Source of the DNA: Pseudarthrobacter sulfonivorans
GTDB taxonomy: Bacteria > Actinomycetota > Actinomycetes > Actinomycetales > Micrococcaceae
Length of the DNA stretch: 64,000 nucleotides
Direction: 5' to 3'
Assembly (NCBI RefSeq): GCF_001484605.1
Contig: NZ_CP013747.1
Span: 930,001 to 994,000, forward strand
Every line of letters begins with the position of its first letter. Position 1 is the first letter of the stretch. A program made the translations under genes and the position numbers. Under the pieces are notes generated by a model. The model was given only the letters and a program-made list of their open reading frames with translations. It had not been told where the DNA came from and made no database searches. This document shows, in pieces, positions 18,479 through 27,776 of this stretch.

Positions 18479-21400
18479 TCTGGTGTTCCTTACGCAAAGA
18501 TCCCTCGTCCCTCGAGAGCCCTGTGTTGGGCCGGCGCGCGGGCATGGGAATGGCGAGCATTACAGTGAGTCCTATCACCGTGATCTGTGCGATTCCGGAC
18601 CAAAGGGCCCAAGGGGTGTCGTACCGGATGGTCAGCTGGCCGGCGGTGGCAGGCAAGGTAAAGGCCTGGGCCGAGCCGGACGTTGTGGCAGTGAGCTTTC
18701 GCCCGTCGAACCAGGCGCTCCATCCCGGGTCCGCCCGTTCGGCGAGCACCACCAGCCGCCCTTCCGGCCCCTCGGCCACGGGGGTGTCGACGTCGTCGTA
18801 CTTGGAGGGCACCAGCGCCACGGTGGCGCCGGTGCCGTCCACGATCCTGACGCGATGGGCGACGTCGGCGGGCTGCAGTACCGGCTGGTTCAGCGGCGTT
18901 ATCCGCCAGAGCCAGCCGACATCCGTCTGGCCGACGGCAACGAGCCCCGGAACTGCGTCCATCCTGCTGGCCGTGAGCTGGGCGGCGGTGTCTGCCGAGC
19001 GCAGCACCACGAATCCAGCACCAAGGCGCTCGAGCTCGGGACGGGGGTCCACGCCTTGGCCGGCCACCAGCGTGGCCACCACGCTGCGGATGGACGCCGT
19101 GACGTCGTCGTCCTCCCTGACCGTCTCCTGGCCGGGCGCGCCCAGGATGTTCCGGGCGGCGGCAATCGTTGACAAGCTGTCCAGGGTGGTCCCGGCACCG
19201 CGCATCAGGGCCGCGTCAAAGGCGCCGTTCTCCTGGGTGCTGATCAGCAGCGTGCGTGTCTGCTCCGGCCCGGTGCCACGGTCTATGGCGGTGGCGGGAA
19301 GCGTCCGGGCGCTGCCTGGCTGCACCAGCCTTGGCGTTCCCAGCGCGGGCCCTGCCGGCACGTCGGCCGGGAGGGCAACGGCTGAGGAACTTAGCAGGTT
19401 CTGCGCCGACCACACCGCCATGCCGGCCAGCGGACCGGCCAGCAGCACCACCATGGCAAATGCCGTCGCGGAGCGAAGGGCCACGTTGCGCCGAATACTC
19501 GGCGAGGCTGCCCGGTCCGCGGCATCAAGCAAGCGCTCGGCACCGATCAGGGCGGCTCCGAGCAGGGCGAACCCTGCGGCGGAGACGGCTGGACCGGTGA
19601 ACGGTGTCACGAGGGTGTCGGCAGTTGCGCCCGTGGCAACGTGCCCTGCGAGCCAGCCACCGGCGAAGATCACCAGAGCCGCCACCCAGAGAACACGTGC
19701 TGTCCTGCTGCGCTTACCCGGGAGGAACAGGGCGGCAACGGCAAGCAGCAGGACGGGAACGGCCAGCAGCAGTGCCAGCACGAGTGCCCATGGGATCGCC
19801 TGGCCGCTGAAGAACGGAAGGCCGGACAGGCCACCTTCTGTGGAGAACAGCAGCGGCTGGCCCAGGAACTGCTGCCACAGCGGGGCTGCCTCGAATCCCA
19901 GCGGAACACCCGGGTCTGCCAGCAATGCCCGCGGCCGGTCGATAACGGACAGCCCGAAGGGAAGAAAGAGCGCGGCGCTGGGCAAAAGAGCCCACCACAC
20001 GGTGCGGCCGCGACGGCCAAGCATCAGCCCGCAGAGCACAATAACCACAACGGCCGGGACTAGCAGTGAAGGCGCCGACGCGGTCACAACACCCAGCGTC
20101 AACCCTGCGGCGGCGGCGGCAGTCCAGGACGGCATGCCGTTGATCCCTGGCCGTGCGGGTGGTTTTTCGGTGAAACGCCGGTCACCCGGAGACGGGACAA
20201 TGAACCGTCCGTGGCCCACAGCGGACCCGGTGGCGCGCAGGAGTGCCAGGACGAGCAGCGGGATCATGATGTGGGCCACCAAGGCGCCGGCCCGGCCCTG
20301 GTTCAGTGCTATCTGCAAGGCAGGAGCGGCCGCCCAGAAGAGTGCGGCAACGAGGCGGAAGCGGCGCCGGATGGTCAGGCCCCCGGCCGCAAACCACGCG
20401 GTCAGGCCGGAAAGCGGGGCGGCGAGCAGCAGGAGCCAGGCCACGGCCGCGTTGGCGTCTCCCCCGCCGAGCAGGCCAAGGATCCACAGCACATAGCCGA
20501 AGGGGTCGCCCTTGCCCGGAAGCCCTGCCCCCAGGCTGACCCACCAGCTGGAGGCGTGGTGCCAGATTTCGCCAAGGGTGGAGGACACCGGAATGAGGCC
20601 TCCACCGGAAACAGCGTCGGCCCGGAACAGCCCGGTGAGCGCCGTGAGGGAAGCCGCGGACGCAATGATGATGGCGGCGATGGCGCCGGCCCCCACCCAA
20701 CTCCGTTCGGTGGTGGTCAGGGCAGCGAAATCATCTGATGAGTCCCCCGTCGGCTGGTCCGCCAGGGGGTCATGGACCAGGCCATCAGCCGTGGAGTTGT
20801 CGGCGCCCAAGGCTTCCATCAGGGAGCGGCGGTGGTTCCAGACTTCACGCCGGGGTGTCTGCAGCTTCTTGATGACGGACCGCCGGATCCGCCGGCTGTT
20901 TGCCGCGGTCCGGCGGGCCTTTGCCACGGCACCGGGCCGGGCCAGGGCAGCGAATGTGGCCACAAGCTGGGAGAAACCGTGCCCGGGATCCTTGACCGCA
21001 ATGCTGAGCACGAGTTTGAAAATGCTACCAAGCAGCGCACCGACCGCATGGACCGGCACCTTCCACAGCGGGGCGTGCTTGAGGCGCAGATGGACCTGGG
21101 CTTTTCGCGCCGCGGAAGCGTTTCCCTGGGCCTGCGGCCGGTGGGCTACGTGGAACATCCGTGCAGTGGGAACTACCACCACACGGTGCCCGGCGAGGCG
21201 GTTGCGCCAGCAGAAATCGACGTCGTCGCCGGTGCCCGGCAGTGCGGGGTCGAAGCCCTTCAGGAGTTCCCAGATATCACGGCGGACCAGCATGCCGGCC
21301 GAGTTCACCGCAAACGCGTCAGTGCGGCCGTTGTACTGGCCCTGGTCCAGTTCGTCGGCATCGATCAGGGTAAGCCGCTCGGCCCAGCGGCTGGTGGAGA

Positions 21401-21803
21401 GTCCGACGTCGATCAGCCGGCGTTCCGAGTGCCAGTCCAGTTGCTTGCAGCCGGCCACGGTCACGGAGGGTGCGCGCTCCACGGCACTGAGGAGTTCGGC
21501 CAGCGCCTCCGGGGCCGGGGCCGCATCGTCGTGAAGCAGCCAGACCCACTCGGTGGCGGCGCGCTGGGACTGGCCTTCCCAGGGCGCGTGCTTGTTGAGC
21601 CCGGAGCGCACGGCGCCGCCCATGCCGCTCTTGCCGGGCGGAAAGGTGCTCACATTGGTTGCGCCGAAGGCCCGTTCCAGGAGGACGGCGGAGTCGTCGC
21701 GGGATCCGGTGTCCACTCCGATGAGGGAGTCTGCGGGCCGGGTCTGGTCCGCGAGGGCAGCCAGGGTTCTGGGGAGATAGGCACTGCCGTTGTGGGACAC
21801 CAC
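18471..21803 (-). CDS. Large polytopic GT2 family glycosyltransferase
   Basis: An 1110-residue protein. A GT2 (GT-A fold) domain fills about residues 1-270, with WLLHDDAAPAPEAL, DAFAVNSAGMLVRR and the acceptor-side GTGDDVDFCWRN. The rest is very hydrophobic, with perhaps 12 membrane helices and a large extracytoplasmic segment near the C-terminus. Such proteins build cell-surface glycans in actinobacteria; donor and acceptor are not evident. The first usable start is GTG 21803, which cuts into the first beta strand. In the same frame upstream, a GTC (21815-21813) sits 5 nt behind an AGGAAG ribosome-binding site, so the 5' end deserves checking. It follows whiB by 29 bp. Confidence 0.88.
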   Translation of the reverse strand: MVSHNGSAYLPRTLAALADQTRPADSLIGVDTGSRDDSAVLLERAFGATNVSTFPPGKSGMGGAVRSGLNKHAPWEGQSQRAATEWVWLLHDDAAPAPEALAELLSAVERAPSVTVAGCKQLDWHSERRLIDVGLSTSRWAERLTLIDADELDQGQYNGRTDAFAVNSAGMLVRRDIWELLKGFDPALPGTGDDVDFCWRNRLAGHRVVVVPTARMFHVAHRPQAQGNASAARKAQVHLRLKHAPLWKVPVHAVGALLGSIFKLVLSIAVKDPGHGFSQLVATFAALARPGAVAKARRTAANSRRIRRSVIKKLQTPRREVWNHRRSLMEALGADNSTADGLVHDPLADQPTGDSSDDFAALTTTERSWVGAGAIAAIIIASAASLTALTGLFRADAVSGGGLIPVSSTLGEIWHHASSWWVSLGAGLPGKGDPFGYVLWILGLLGGGDANAAVAWLLLLAAPLSGLTAWFAAGGLTIRRRFRLVAALFWAAAPALQIALNQGRAGALVAHIMIPLLVLALLRATGSAVGHGRFIVPSPGDRRFTEKPPARPGINGMPSWTAAAAAGLTLGVVTASAPSLLVPAVVVIVLCGLMLGRRGRTVWWALLPSAALFLPFGLSVIDRPRALLADPGVPLGFEAAPLWQQFLGQPLLFSTEGGLSGLPFFSGQAIPWALVLALLLAVPVLLLAVAALFLPGKRSRTARVLWVAALVIFAGGWLAGHVATGATADTLVTPFTGPAVSAAGFALLGAALIGAERLLDAADRAASPSIRRNVALRSATAFAMVVLLAGPLAGMAVWSAQNLLSSSAVALPADVPAGPALGTPRLVQPGSARTLPATAIDRGTGPEQTRTLLISTQENGAFDAALMRGAGTTLDSLSTIAAARNILGAPGQETVREDDDVTASIRSVVATLVAGQGVDPRPELERLGAGFVVLRSADTAAQLTASRMDAVPGLVAVGQTDVGWLWRITPLNQPVLQPADVAHRVRIVDGTGATVALVPSKYDDVDTPVAEGPEGRLVVLAERADPGWSAWFDGRKLTATTSGSAQAFTLPATAGQLTIRYDTPWALWSGIAQITVIGLTVMLAIPMPARRPNTGLSRDEGSLRKEHQNA

Positions 21804-21832
21804 AACGGCAGTGACATGTACTTCCTGAAGAA

Positions 21833-22378
21833 TTAGATTGCTCGCTTCCTTAGCCGCCGGCGCTCACGCTCGGAAAGGCCACCCCAAATGCCAAACCGTT
21901 CGTCGTTTGCCAGCGCGTATTCCAGGCACTGCGACCGCACATTGCATGCACCGCAGACTTTCTTGGCGTCGCGCGTGGATCCGCCCTTCTCCGGGAAGAA
22001 GGCTTCCGGATCCGTTTGCGCGCACAATGCATCAGTCTGCCAGCCGAGTTCACCTTCGTCGTCGAAGTCCTGCCTGAACGGCAGTCCGATCCACACCGGC
22101 TGAGAACTTGTTCCCTGTGCCGGGGTGCGCAGTTCCATGGGCGGATCCAGGTCGTCATCGTCCTGGTCGTGTCCGCCGTCAAGGAGTGCTTCGTGCGCCG
22201 CCAGGAAGGCTGTGGCCTGGTCCTGGAGGGGGTCTTTGGTATTGCGGTTGTAGCGGTCCGCGGCGTCGGGATCCGCGGGATCGACGTACCAGTCGCTCGG
22301 CACCCCCCGTGCGCGGTATTTTGCCGTTGCCAGTCCGGCGACGACGGCATCTTCATGGATACGCTCTGCTTGCCCCAC
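21833..22378 (-). CDS. WhiB family iron-sulfur transcriptional regulator
   Basis: Length is 181 residues from GTG 22378, which has a near-perfect GGGGAGG ribosome-binding site 5 nt upstream. The last 85 residues form a complete WhiB domain: Cys in DALCAQTDP, then VCGACNVRSQC giving the four [4Fe-4S] ligands, the GIWGG turn and the basic tail RERRRLRKRAI. Synteny with DUF3499, the zincin-like gene and the GT2 gene suggests the WhiB2/WhmD group, linked to septation in mycobacteria. The N-terminal 80-residue extension with an acidic run is unusual, because WhiB2-type proteins are near 90-130 residues. An internal ATG at 22138 would give the short form. Confidence 0.9.
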   Translation of the reverse strand: MGQAERIHEDAVVAGLATAKYRARGVPSDWYVDPADPDAADRYNRNTKDPLQDQATAFLAAHEALLDGGHDQDDDDLDPPMELRTPAQGTSSQPVWIGLPFRQDFDDEGELGWQTDALCAQTDPEAFFPEKGGSTRDAKKVCGACNVRSQCLEYALANDERFGIWGGLSERERRRLRKRAI

Positions 22379-22470
22379 GGCGACCCTCCCCAAAATGTTG
22401 CAGCCCTTGCCTCAATGACTTGGACACTCGGTTGCGTGTCCGTATTTATGCAGTGACTTTCGATATCTAA

Positions 22471-22484
22471 TTACACGCGTGTAA
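22471..22484. promoter_or_regulatory. Perfect 14-bp palindrome upstream of whiB
   Basis: TTACACGCGTGTAA is perfectly self-complementary and lies 93-106 bp before the whiB start. Perfect palindromes of this length in a promoter region usually bind a dimeric regulator. I cannot name the regulator. Confidence 0.55.
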
Positions 22485-22686
22485 CTACTGGGGAGTCAAG
22501 CCGTGGACGGGATAATAATCAACTTTCCGGGCCAATCCCGGTCACGCCACGCCCGGGAGTTTTCCGAAGGTCCGGCGCGCCGGAGGCCTGGCGGTGCGCA
22601 TCGGCGGCCAAAAGATCCCATTTCCGCTGAATAGCTGCCGAAAATACAGGCGCAGCCCGAATTAGACAAATAAGATGACAAACTCC

Positions 22687-22702
22687 TGTGAGTAAAATCA
22701 CA
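22687..22702. promoter_or_regulatory. CRP/GlxR-type cAMP receptor binding site
   Basis: TGTGA-GTAAAA-TCACA matches both half-sites of the CRP/GlxR consensus TGTGA-N6-TCACA exactly. It lies about 90-105 bp upstream of the TIGR03089 gene. Confidence 0.7.
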
Positions 22703-22792
22703 GCCCGGCCGGACCCAACTGGGACCCTTAGGGACTCGGTGCGCTGCATCCCCGCCAAGGACGCCCCACTGTGTCCGTGACAAGATAAAGCC

Positions 22793-23491
22793 ATGAGCAT
22801 CCCGGCGATAGATCTGATGACTACCCTCCGTTCCGGCCACGCCACGTCGCCCCGCCTGACCTGGTACGGCCCGGACTCCGAGCGCGTGGAACTCTCCGGT
22901 CGTGTGCTGGACAACTGGGTGGCAAAAACCAGCAATCTGCTGCAGGACGAACTCGACGCCGAGCCCGGCATGCGACTGACTCTTGACCTGCCAGCCCACT
23001 GGAAGTCAATGATCTGGGCACTGGCCGCCTGGCAGCTGGGCATGGAAACAGTCCTGGACGGCGGGGAGGCGGAGCTCCTGGTCACCGACAGGCCCGGAAC
23101 CGTTGAGGGGAAGCACGACGCCGTTATCGCCGTCGCCCTTCCGGCCCTGGCGATGCGGTGGCCGGGTGACCTGCCTGCCGGAGTCATCGACTACGCCGCC
23201 GAGGTCCGCTCCCATGGCGACGTCTTTATGGCGCACACGGACCCTTCGGCGGCCGGCTGTGCCATTCGGGCTGGCGGAGGCCAGCGTCACATCCACGAAA
23301 GCCTGATCACTGGTTTTGCGGCGCCGCATGAGGAAGGCGTCAGGCTTCTGGTCCCGGCCTCTGAAGGGCTGGAGCCGGCGCTGGCGAACTCACTCGGCGC
23401 GTGGCACAGCGGTGGTTCAGTGGTGCTGGCTCACCCCGATGTGGAGCTGACGGAGAAGCTGCGGGCCGCGGAACGCATCCACGGCAAGTAG
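22793..23491 (+). CDS. TIGR03089 family protein
   Basis: A 232-residue protein whose N-terminal half resembles the first part of AMP-binding enzymes (PRLTWYGPDSERVELSGRVLDNWVAKTSNLL). It lacks the SGTTG phosphate loop and the C-terminal domain. This is the actinobacterial TIGR03089 family; the M. tuberculosis relative Rv3268 lies beside LCP and WbbL-type genes, as here. Function unknown. A CRP-type site precedes it. Confidence 0.85.
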   Translation: MSIPAIDLMTTLRSGHATSPRLTWYGPDSERVELSGRVLDNWVAKTSNLLQDELDAEPGMRLTLDLPAHWKSMIWALAAWQLGMETVLDGGEAELLVTDRPGTVEGKHDAVIAVALPALAMRWPGDLPAGVIDYAAEVRSHGDVFMAHTDPSAAGCAIRAGGGQRHIHESLITGFAAPHEEGVRLLVPASEGLEPALANSLGAWHSGGSVVLAHPDVELTEKLRAAERIHGK

Positions 23492-23510
23492 CTTTCCCTG
23501 CACGGCCGGG

Positions 23511-24095
23511 TTAGGGCTGCTGCCGGCGGCTTTCCGGTGAGTCTGCCTCCGCCTGCTCCCCGTGCTGGGCGCCGGCAGCAGCGGCAGCTGCCTTCTCACG
23601 ATGGTGCCGTTCGATGAGCTCGTGGTCGTGGGAGAACTCCGGCTCCTGATCCAGTTCTTCGTTGAAGACCCAGAACCGGTAAGCGAAGAAGCGGAAGATG
23701 GTGCCCAGGACCAGGCCCACGACGCTGCCGGCAATAAAGAGCGAGGGCTTGTCGTTCAGGTCCAGGATGTACTTCGCGAACCAGACGCAGCCTGAGGCGA
23801 TCAGCAGTCCCACCAGGTTCATGACGGCGAACAGCGCGGCCTCACGGGCCACGTTGGCCTGCTTGCGGTGTCTGAACGTCCAGTAACGGTTGGCAACCCA
23901 CGAGAAGATGCTTGCCACGATGGTTGCCACCGCTTTGGCCCAGACCTCGCTGCCGTGCATCGGTCCGGTGAACAGCCAGATGAAGATGGCCGAGTCAATG
24001 ACGAAGGCCACACCGCCCACGGCTCCGAACTTGGCCACTTCACGCCAAAATAGCGAGGCGAGCCCCCGGATACGATCTGCAAGTGCGCTAAACAT
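23511..24095 (-). CDS. GtrA family membrane protein
   Basis: A 194-residue protein with four hydrophobic helices. The GtrA/DPMS signature appears as REVAKFGAVGGVAFVIDSAIF, then SWVANRYWTFRHRK and the C-terminal IFRFFAYRFWVFNEE. GtrA proteins are thought to flip or anchor undecaprenyl-phosphate-linked sugars for envelope polysaccharides. I chose ATG 24095 with GGAGG just upstream; a longer frame to 24266 begins with unconserved sequence. The C-terminus is a charged, Ala-rich tail. An equivalent gene (Rv3277) lies beside purK/purE in mycobacteria. Confidence 0.88.
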   Translation of the reverse strand: MFSALADRIRGLASLFWREVAKFGAVGGVAFVIDSAIFIWLFTGPMHGSEVWAKAVATIVASIFSWVANRYWTFRHRKQANVAREAALFAVMNLVGLLIASGCVWFAKYILDLNDKPSLFIAGSVVGLVLGTIFRFFAYRFWVFNEELDQEPEFSHDHELIERHHREKAAAAAAGAQHGEQAEADSPESRRQQP

Positions 24096-24268
24096 GACCC
24101 TCCATGGCCGTCCGTTCATTGGGCCACACGGCCAGAGGTCTATTTTAGACCCGAAATCGGTGAACCCGCCCCACGCGGAGTGAAGGGTGATCGCGGAAAT
24201 ACCCGAAAAGCGGGCCCTTCGACGTCCCAAAGCCCGGATCCGGTGAGCTTTTCTGTAGGCTGGCATAT

Positions 24269-25465
24269 GTGACTTTTCCAGTAATCGGCGTAGTTGGCGG
24301 CGGCCAACTCGCGCGCATGATGGCCCCGGCCGCTACCGCCCTTGGCTTTGAACTCCGTGTCCTGGCTGAGGCTGAGGACGTTTCAGCCGTGTCTGCTGTG
24401 TCCACTTCACCGGTGGGTGACTACAAGGACCTCCAGACTCTCCTCGACTTCGCGGACGGCCTGGATGTCATGACGTTCGACCACGAACACGTCCCCACGG
24501 ACCACCTCCGCGCGCTTTTGGCCGCTGGCGTGAATGTCCAGCCCGGTCCGGACGCCCTGCTTAATGCCCAGGACAAACTGGTGATGAGGGCTGCCATCGA
24601 CAGCCTTGGTCTCCCAAACCCCATCTGGGCTGCTGTCGCTGACGTCGCCGCGCTCGTGGACTTCGGCGAAGAAACGGGTTGGCCGGTTGTCCTCAAGATG
24701 CCCCGCGGCGGCTACGACGGAAAGGGCGTGCGGATCATCGACTCCGCCGAGGCCGCCGAAGAGGCTGCTCCGTGGTTCGAGGCCATGAGCCCGCTCCTCG
24801 CCGAAGCCAAAGTTGAGTTCAGCCGCGAACTGTCCGCGCTGGTGGCGCGGACCCCGGGCGGCGAAGCGAGAGCCTGGCCGGTGGTGCACACTATCCAGGT
24901 CGACGGCGTCTGCGACGAAGTCATCGCCCCTGCCCTTGACATCCCCCTCGAGGTCGCCGCGGCCGCGGAAGACGCGGCACTGCGCGTCGCCACGGAACTT
25001 GGCGTCACCGGAGTCATGGCGGCGGAACTCTTTGAAACACCGGGCTCCGGCGTCGGCTTCCTGATTAACGAACTCGCGATGCGCCCCCACAACACCGGCC
25101 ACTGGACCCAGGACGGTTCGGTTACCAGCCAGTTTGAGCAGCACCTGCGGGCGGTCCTGGACCTGCCGCTCGGTGCCACCGACATCCTGGGCCCGGTAGT
25201 GGTCATGAAAAACTTCCTGGGCGGCGACAACCAGGATCTGTTTTCCGCCTACCCGGCCGCCCTCGCCAGCGAGCCGGCCGCCAAGGTCCACTGCTACGGA
25301 AAATCAGTGCGTCCGGGACGCAAGATTGGCCATGTCAACCTCGTAGGGACCTCCACGGATGATGTGGACTCGGTCCGGCAACGCGCAACCCGGGTGGCGG
25401 CCATCATCCGCGACGGCCGGGTTCCCACCGAAGAATCAGCACGGATTTCCGAGGAGAACGCATGA
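24269..25465 (+). CDS. purK: 5-(carboxyamino)imidazole ribonucleotide synthase
   Basis: A 398-residue ATP-grasp enzyme. It carboxylates aminoimidazole ribonucleotide with bicarbonate and ATP to N5-CAIR in purine synthesis. The N-terminal nucleotide-binding start [17 protein letters not shown], the ATP-grasp loop [11 protein letters not shown] and the end motif [14 protein letters not shown] are all diagnostic. It overlaps purE by 4 bp (ATGA), so the consecutive enzymes are coupled. GTG start. Confidence 0.96.
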   Translation: MTFPVIGVVGGGQLARMMAPAATALGFELRVLAEAEDVSAVSAVSTSPVGDYKDLQTLLDFADGLDVMTFDHEHVPTDHLRALLAAGVNVQPGPDALLNAQDKLVMRAAIDSLGLPNPIWAAVADVAALVDFGEETGWPVVLKMPRGGYDGKGVRIIDSAEAAEEAAPWFEAMSPLLAEAKVEFSRELSALVARTPGGEARAWPVVHTIQVDGVCDEVIAPALDIPLEVAAAAEDAALRVATELGVTGVMAAELFETPGSGVGFLINELAMRPHNTGHWTQDGSVTSQFEQHLRAVLDLPLGATDILGPVVVMKNFLGGDNQDLFSAYPAALASEPAAKVHCYGKSVRPGRKIGHVNLVGTSTDDVDSVRQRATRVAAIIRDGRVPTEESARISEENA

Positions 25466-26040
25466 CCACCGAAACCACCACCGGCACCGTCCCCCGTCCC
25501 ATCGTTGGGCTGGTCATGGGCTCAGACTCGGATTGGCCAGTCATGGAGGCCGCCGCGGATGCATTGGCTGAGTTCGGCATCCCCTTTGAAGCCGATGTGG
25601 TCTCCGCACACCGGATGCCCACCGAAATGATCCGGTACGGCCAGACCGCCCACGAACGCGGGCTGCGGGTCATCATCGCAGGCGCCGGCGGAGCTGCCCA
25701 CCTTCCCGGCATGCTGGCAAGCGTGACTCCCTTGCCCGTTATTGGCGTCCCGGTCCCGCTGAAGACCCTGGACGGCATGGATTCCCTCCTCTCCATCGTG
25801 CAAATGCCGGCCGGCGTTCCCGTAGCCACCGTGTCCATTGCCGGTGCCCGGAACGCAGGCCTGCTAGCAGTCCGGATCCTCGCGTCGGGCACGGACGAAC
25901 TGGCAGCCACGCTCCGCGCCGACCTCCTGGACTTCGCCCAGGAACTCAACGACGTCGCCACCCGCAAGGGAGCCAACCTCAGGCAGAAAGTCAGCGAAGT
26001 CTTCGCCGACGGCAATGGTGTTCTCCGGGGCAGCCGTTAA
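25462..26040 (+). CDS. purE: N5-carboxyaminoimidazole ribonucleotide mutase
   Basis: A 192-residue class I PurE, converting N5-CAIR to CAIR. The conserved core is [25 protein letters not shown] and [26 protein letters not shown], which hold the substrate-binding Ser, Asp and His. It is slightly longer than the usual 160-170 residues. Translation is coupled to purK, and the LCP gene follows after 10 bp. Confidence 0.96.
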   Translation: MTTETTTGTVPRPIVGLVMGSDSDWPVMEAAADALAEFGIPFEADVVSAHRMPTEMIRYGQTAHERGLRVIIAGAGGAAHLPGMLASVTPLPVIGVPVPLKTLDGMDSLLSIVQMPAGVPVATVSIAGARNAGLLAVRILASGTDELAATLRADLLDFAQELNDVATRKGANLRQKVSEVFADGNGVLRGSR

Positions 26041-26050
26041 GGAACCGGAC

Positions 26051-27697
26051 ATGTCCAGAAGCGAACCGCAGCAGCCAGCCACCGGCAAGGTCATGACTGA
26101 TCCCGTCCGGTATCCGACCAGCGCCTCAGCCCCCGTCCGGACCAAACGGGGCTTTGCCCTAGTCGTGATGACCCTTCTGGTGCCCGGCAGCGCTCAAATT
26201 GTGGCCGGCGACCGCAGGCTCGGCCGTCTTGCCCTTCGCGTCACCCTGAGCGCCTGGGCTTTGCTGGCGGTCACCCTGCTGCTGCTGGTGGTGAACCGGT
26301 CGCTCCTGATAAACGTCATCACCAATCAGTTCGCCTCGCTGGTGATCATCCTGGTTCTGGTGGCCCTGGCGCTCGGGTGGGCGTTTCTGTTCATCAACAC
26401 ACTCCGGCTGATCCGCCCCGTGCTGCTGGCACCGGCGGCGCGTCCCGCCGTCGGCATCGCCCTGGTCCTTGCCCTGGTCCTGAGCAGCGGCACCTTGGGG
26501 TATGCCGCCTACCTGCTGAACGTGGGACGCAACGCCATCGGCAGCATCTTCGCGACGGGACCGTCGATCGATCCTGTGGACGGCCGCTACAACTTCCTGA
26601 TGATGGGCGGTGACGCCGGTGACGACCGCACTGGCCGGCGCCCGGACAGCCTCTCCGTGCTCAGCGTGGACGCCAAGAGCGGCCAGACTGCCATCATCTC
26701 CGTGCCGCGTAACCTGCAGAACGCCCAGTTCAGCGAAGGCTCGCCCATGCGCGAGATCTACCCGGACGGCTACGACTGCGGCGATGTGTGCCTGATCAAC
26801 GCCATTAACACCGAAGTGACGAATGACTACGCCGACCTCTACCCGGGTGTAGCCGATCCCGGTGCGCAGGCGACTCTCGAGGCAGTCTCAGGAACGCTGG
26901 GAATTACTGTCCAGGCCTACGTCCTGGTGGATATGGCGGGCTTCGCCAAACTCATTGACGCGATGGGCGGCATCAAAATCAAGGCCGGCGGCTGGGTTCC
27001 GATGAGCGGTTACTTCGACGAGGTTACCCGCACCCATGGCATGCCCTTGGGCTGGATTCCTGCCGGTGAACAAACACTCGATGGCGAGCACGCCCTTTGG
27101 TACGGCCGGTCCCGCGAATACGTCGACGACTATTCCCGGATCCAGCGACAGCAGTGCGTCCAGCAGGCCATGCTGAAGCAGCTGGACCCGGCCACGCTAC
27201 TGTCCAAATTCGAGGACATCGCCAGCGCAGGCACCAAGGTTGTGGAGTCCAATATCTCCTCGTCCCAGCTGGGCAGCTTTGTGGACCTCGCCATGAAGGC
27301 CAAGGGGTTGGAGGTCAAGCGGCTCACCATCGGCCCGCCCGACTTCGACGCGTCCTTCTCCACGGTGCCCGACTTCGACATCATCCACGCCAAGGTGGAC
27401 CAGCTGCTGGCATCAGCTTCGGGCCCACAGGCTGCCGCACCCGTTGACAGCATGGTGCAGGCATCAAGCGTCGGTGGAGTCCTGCAGGCGTCCCCGCCAC
27501 TGCGGCCGGCTGCCAGCCTGCCAGCCGGCTGGGCCGCGCAGCAAACCCCACCGCCGTCGTCGGACTTCACCCCGGTGACTACAACGCCCGACGGCGAACC
27601 GATCACCGAGGAGCTGCTGAATCAGCTCAAGCGCGAGGGTGACGAGGAAGCTATCCGCCAACTCGTGGCCACCAACGGACAATGTGCCCCGCAGTAG
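26051..27697 (+). CDS. LytR-CpsA-Psr (LCP) family protein
   Basis: About 548 residues. Four hydrophobic helices in the first 170 residues end in GTLGYAAYLLN and are unusual, because most LCP proteins have one anchor. The LCP domain follows, with the phosphate-contacting Arg in RPDSLSVLSVDAKSG and VPRNLQN, the INAINTEV segment, and YGRSREYVDDYSRIQRQ. LCP enzymes transfer polyprenyl-linked glycans (teichoic acids, arabinogalactan) to peptidoglycan. ATG 26051 has AAGGAA 6 nt upstream. It appears to close a purK-purE-lcp operon. Confidence 0.92.
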   Translation: MSRSEPQQPATGKVMTDPVRYPTSASAPVRTKRGFALVVMTLLVPGSAQIVAGDRRLGRLALRVTLSAWALLAVTLLLLVVNRSLLINVITNQFASLVIILVLVALALGWAFLFINTLRLIRPVLLAPAARPAVGIALVLALVLSSGTLGYAAYLLNVGRNAIGSIFATGPSIDPVDGRYNFLMMGGDAGDDRTGRRPDSLSVLSVDAKSGQTAIISVPRNLQNAQFSEGSPMREIYPDGYDCGDVCLINAINTEVTNDYADLYPGVADPGAQATLEAVSGTLGITVQAYVLVDMAGFAKLIDAMGGIKIKAGGWVPMSGYFDEVTRTHGMPLGWIPAGEQTLDGEHALWYGRSREYVDDYSRIQRQQCVQQAMLKQLDPATLLSKFEDIASAGTKVVESNISSSQLGSFVDLAMKAKGLEVKRLTIGPPDFDASFSTVPDFDIIHAKVDQLLASASGPQAAAPVDSMVQASSVGGVLQASPPLRPAASLPAGWAAQQTPPPSSDFTPVTTTPDGEPITEELLNQLKREGDEEAIRQLVATNGQCAPQ

Positions 27698-27776
27698 GCT
27701 CCTGCTGCCGTCCTGACTGCATAGAACCCTGGCTGCAGAGAAGCACCGAAACGAACACCAAGAATGGACACCGGCT

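Larger units (their letters stand above)
22379..22792. other. Intergenic region between whiB and the TIGR03089 gene
   Basis: A 414-bp non-coding gap between divergent genes. It holds a 14-bp perfect palindrome at 22471-22484, nearer whiB, and a perfect CRP/GlxR-type site at 22687-22702, nearer the TIGR03089 gene. I see no convincing small gene or RNA in the rest. Confidence 0.6.

Noticed and set aside
18523..20496. A 657-residue reading frame opposite the GT2 gene
   Set aside because: Low-complexity, no motif, fully antisense to a well-supported gene.
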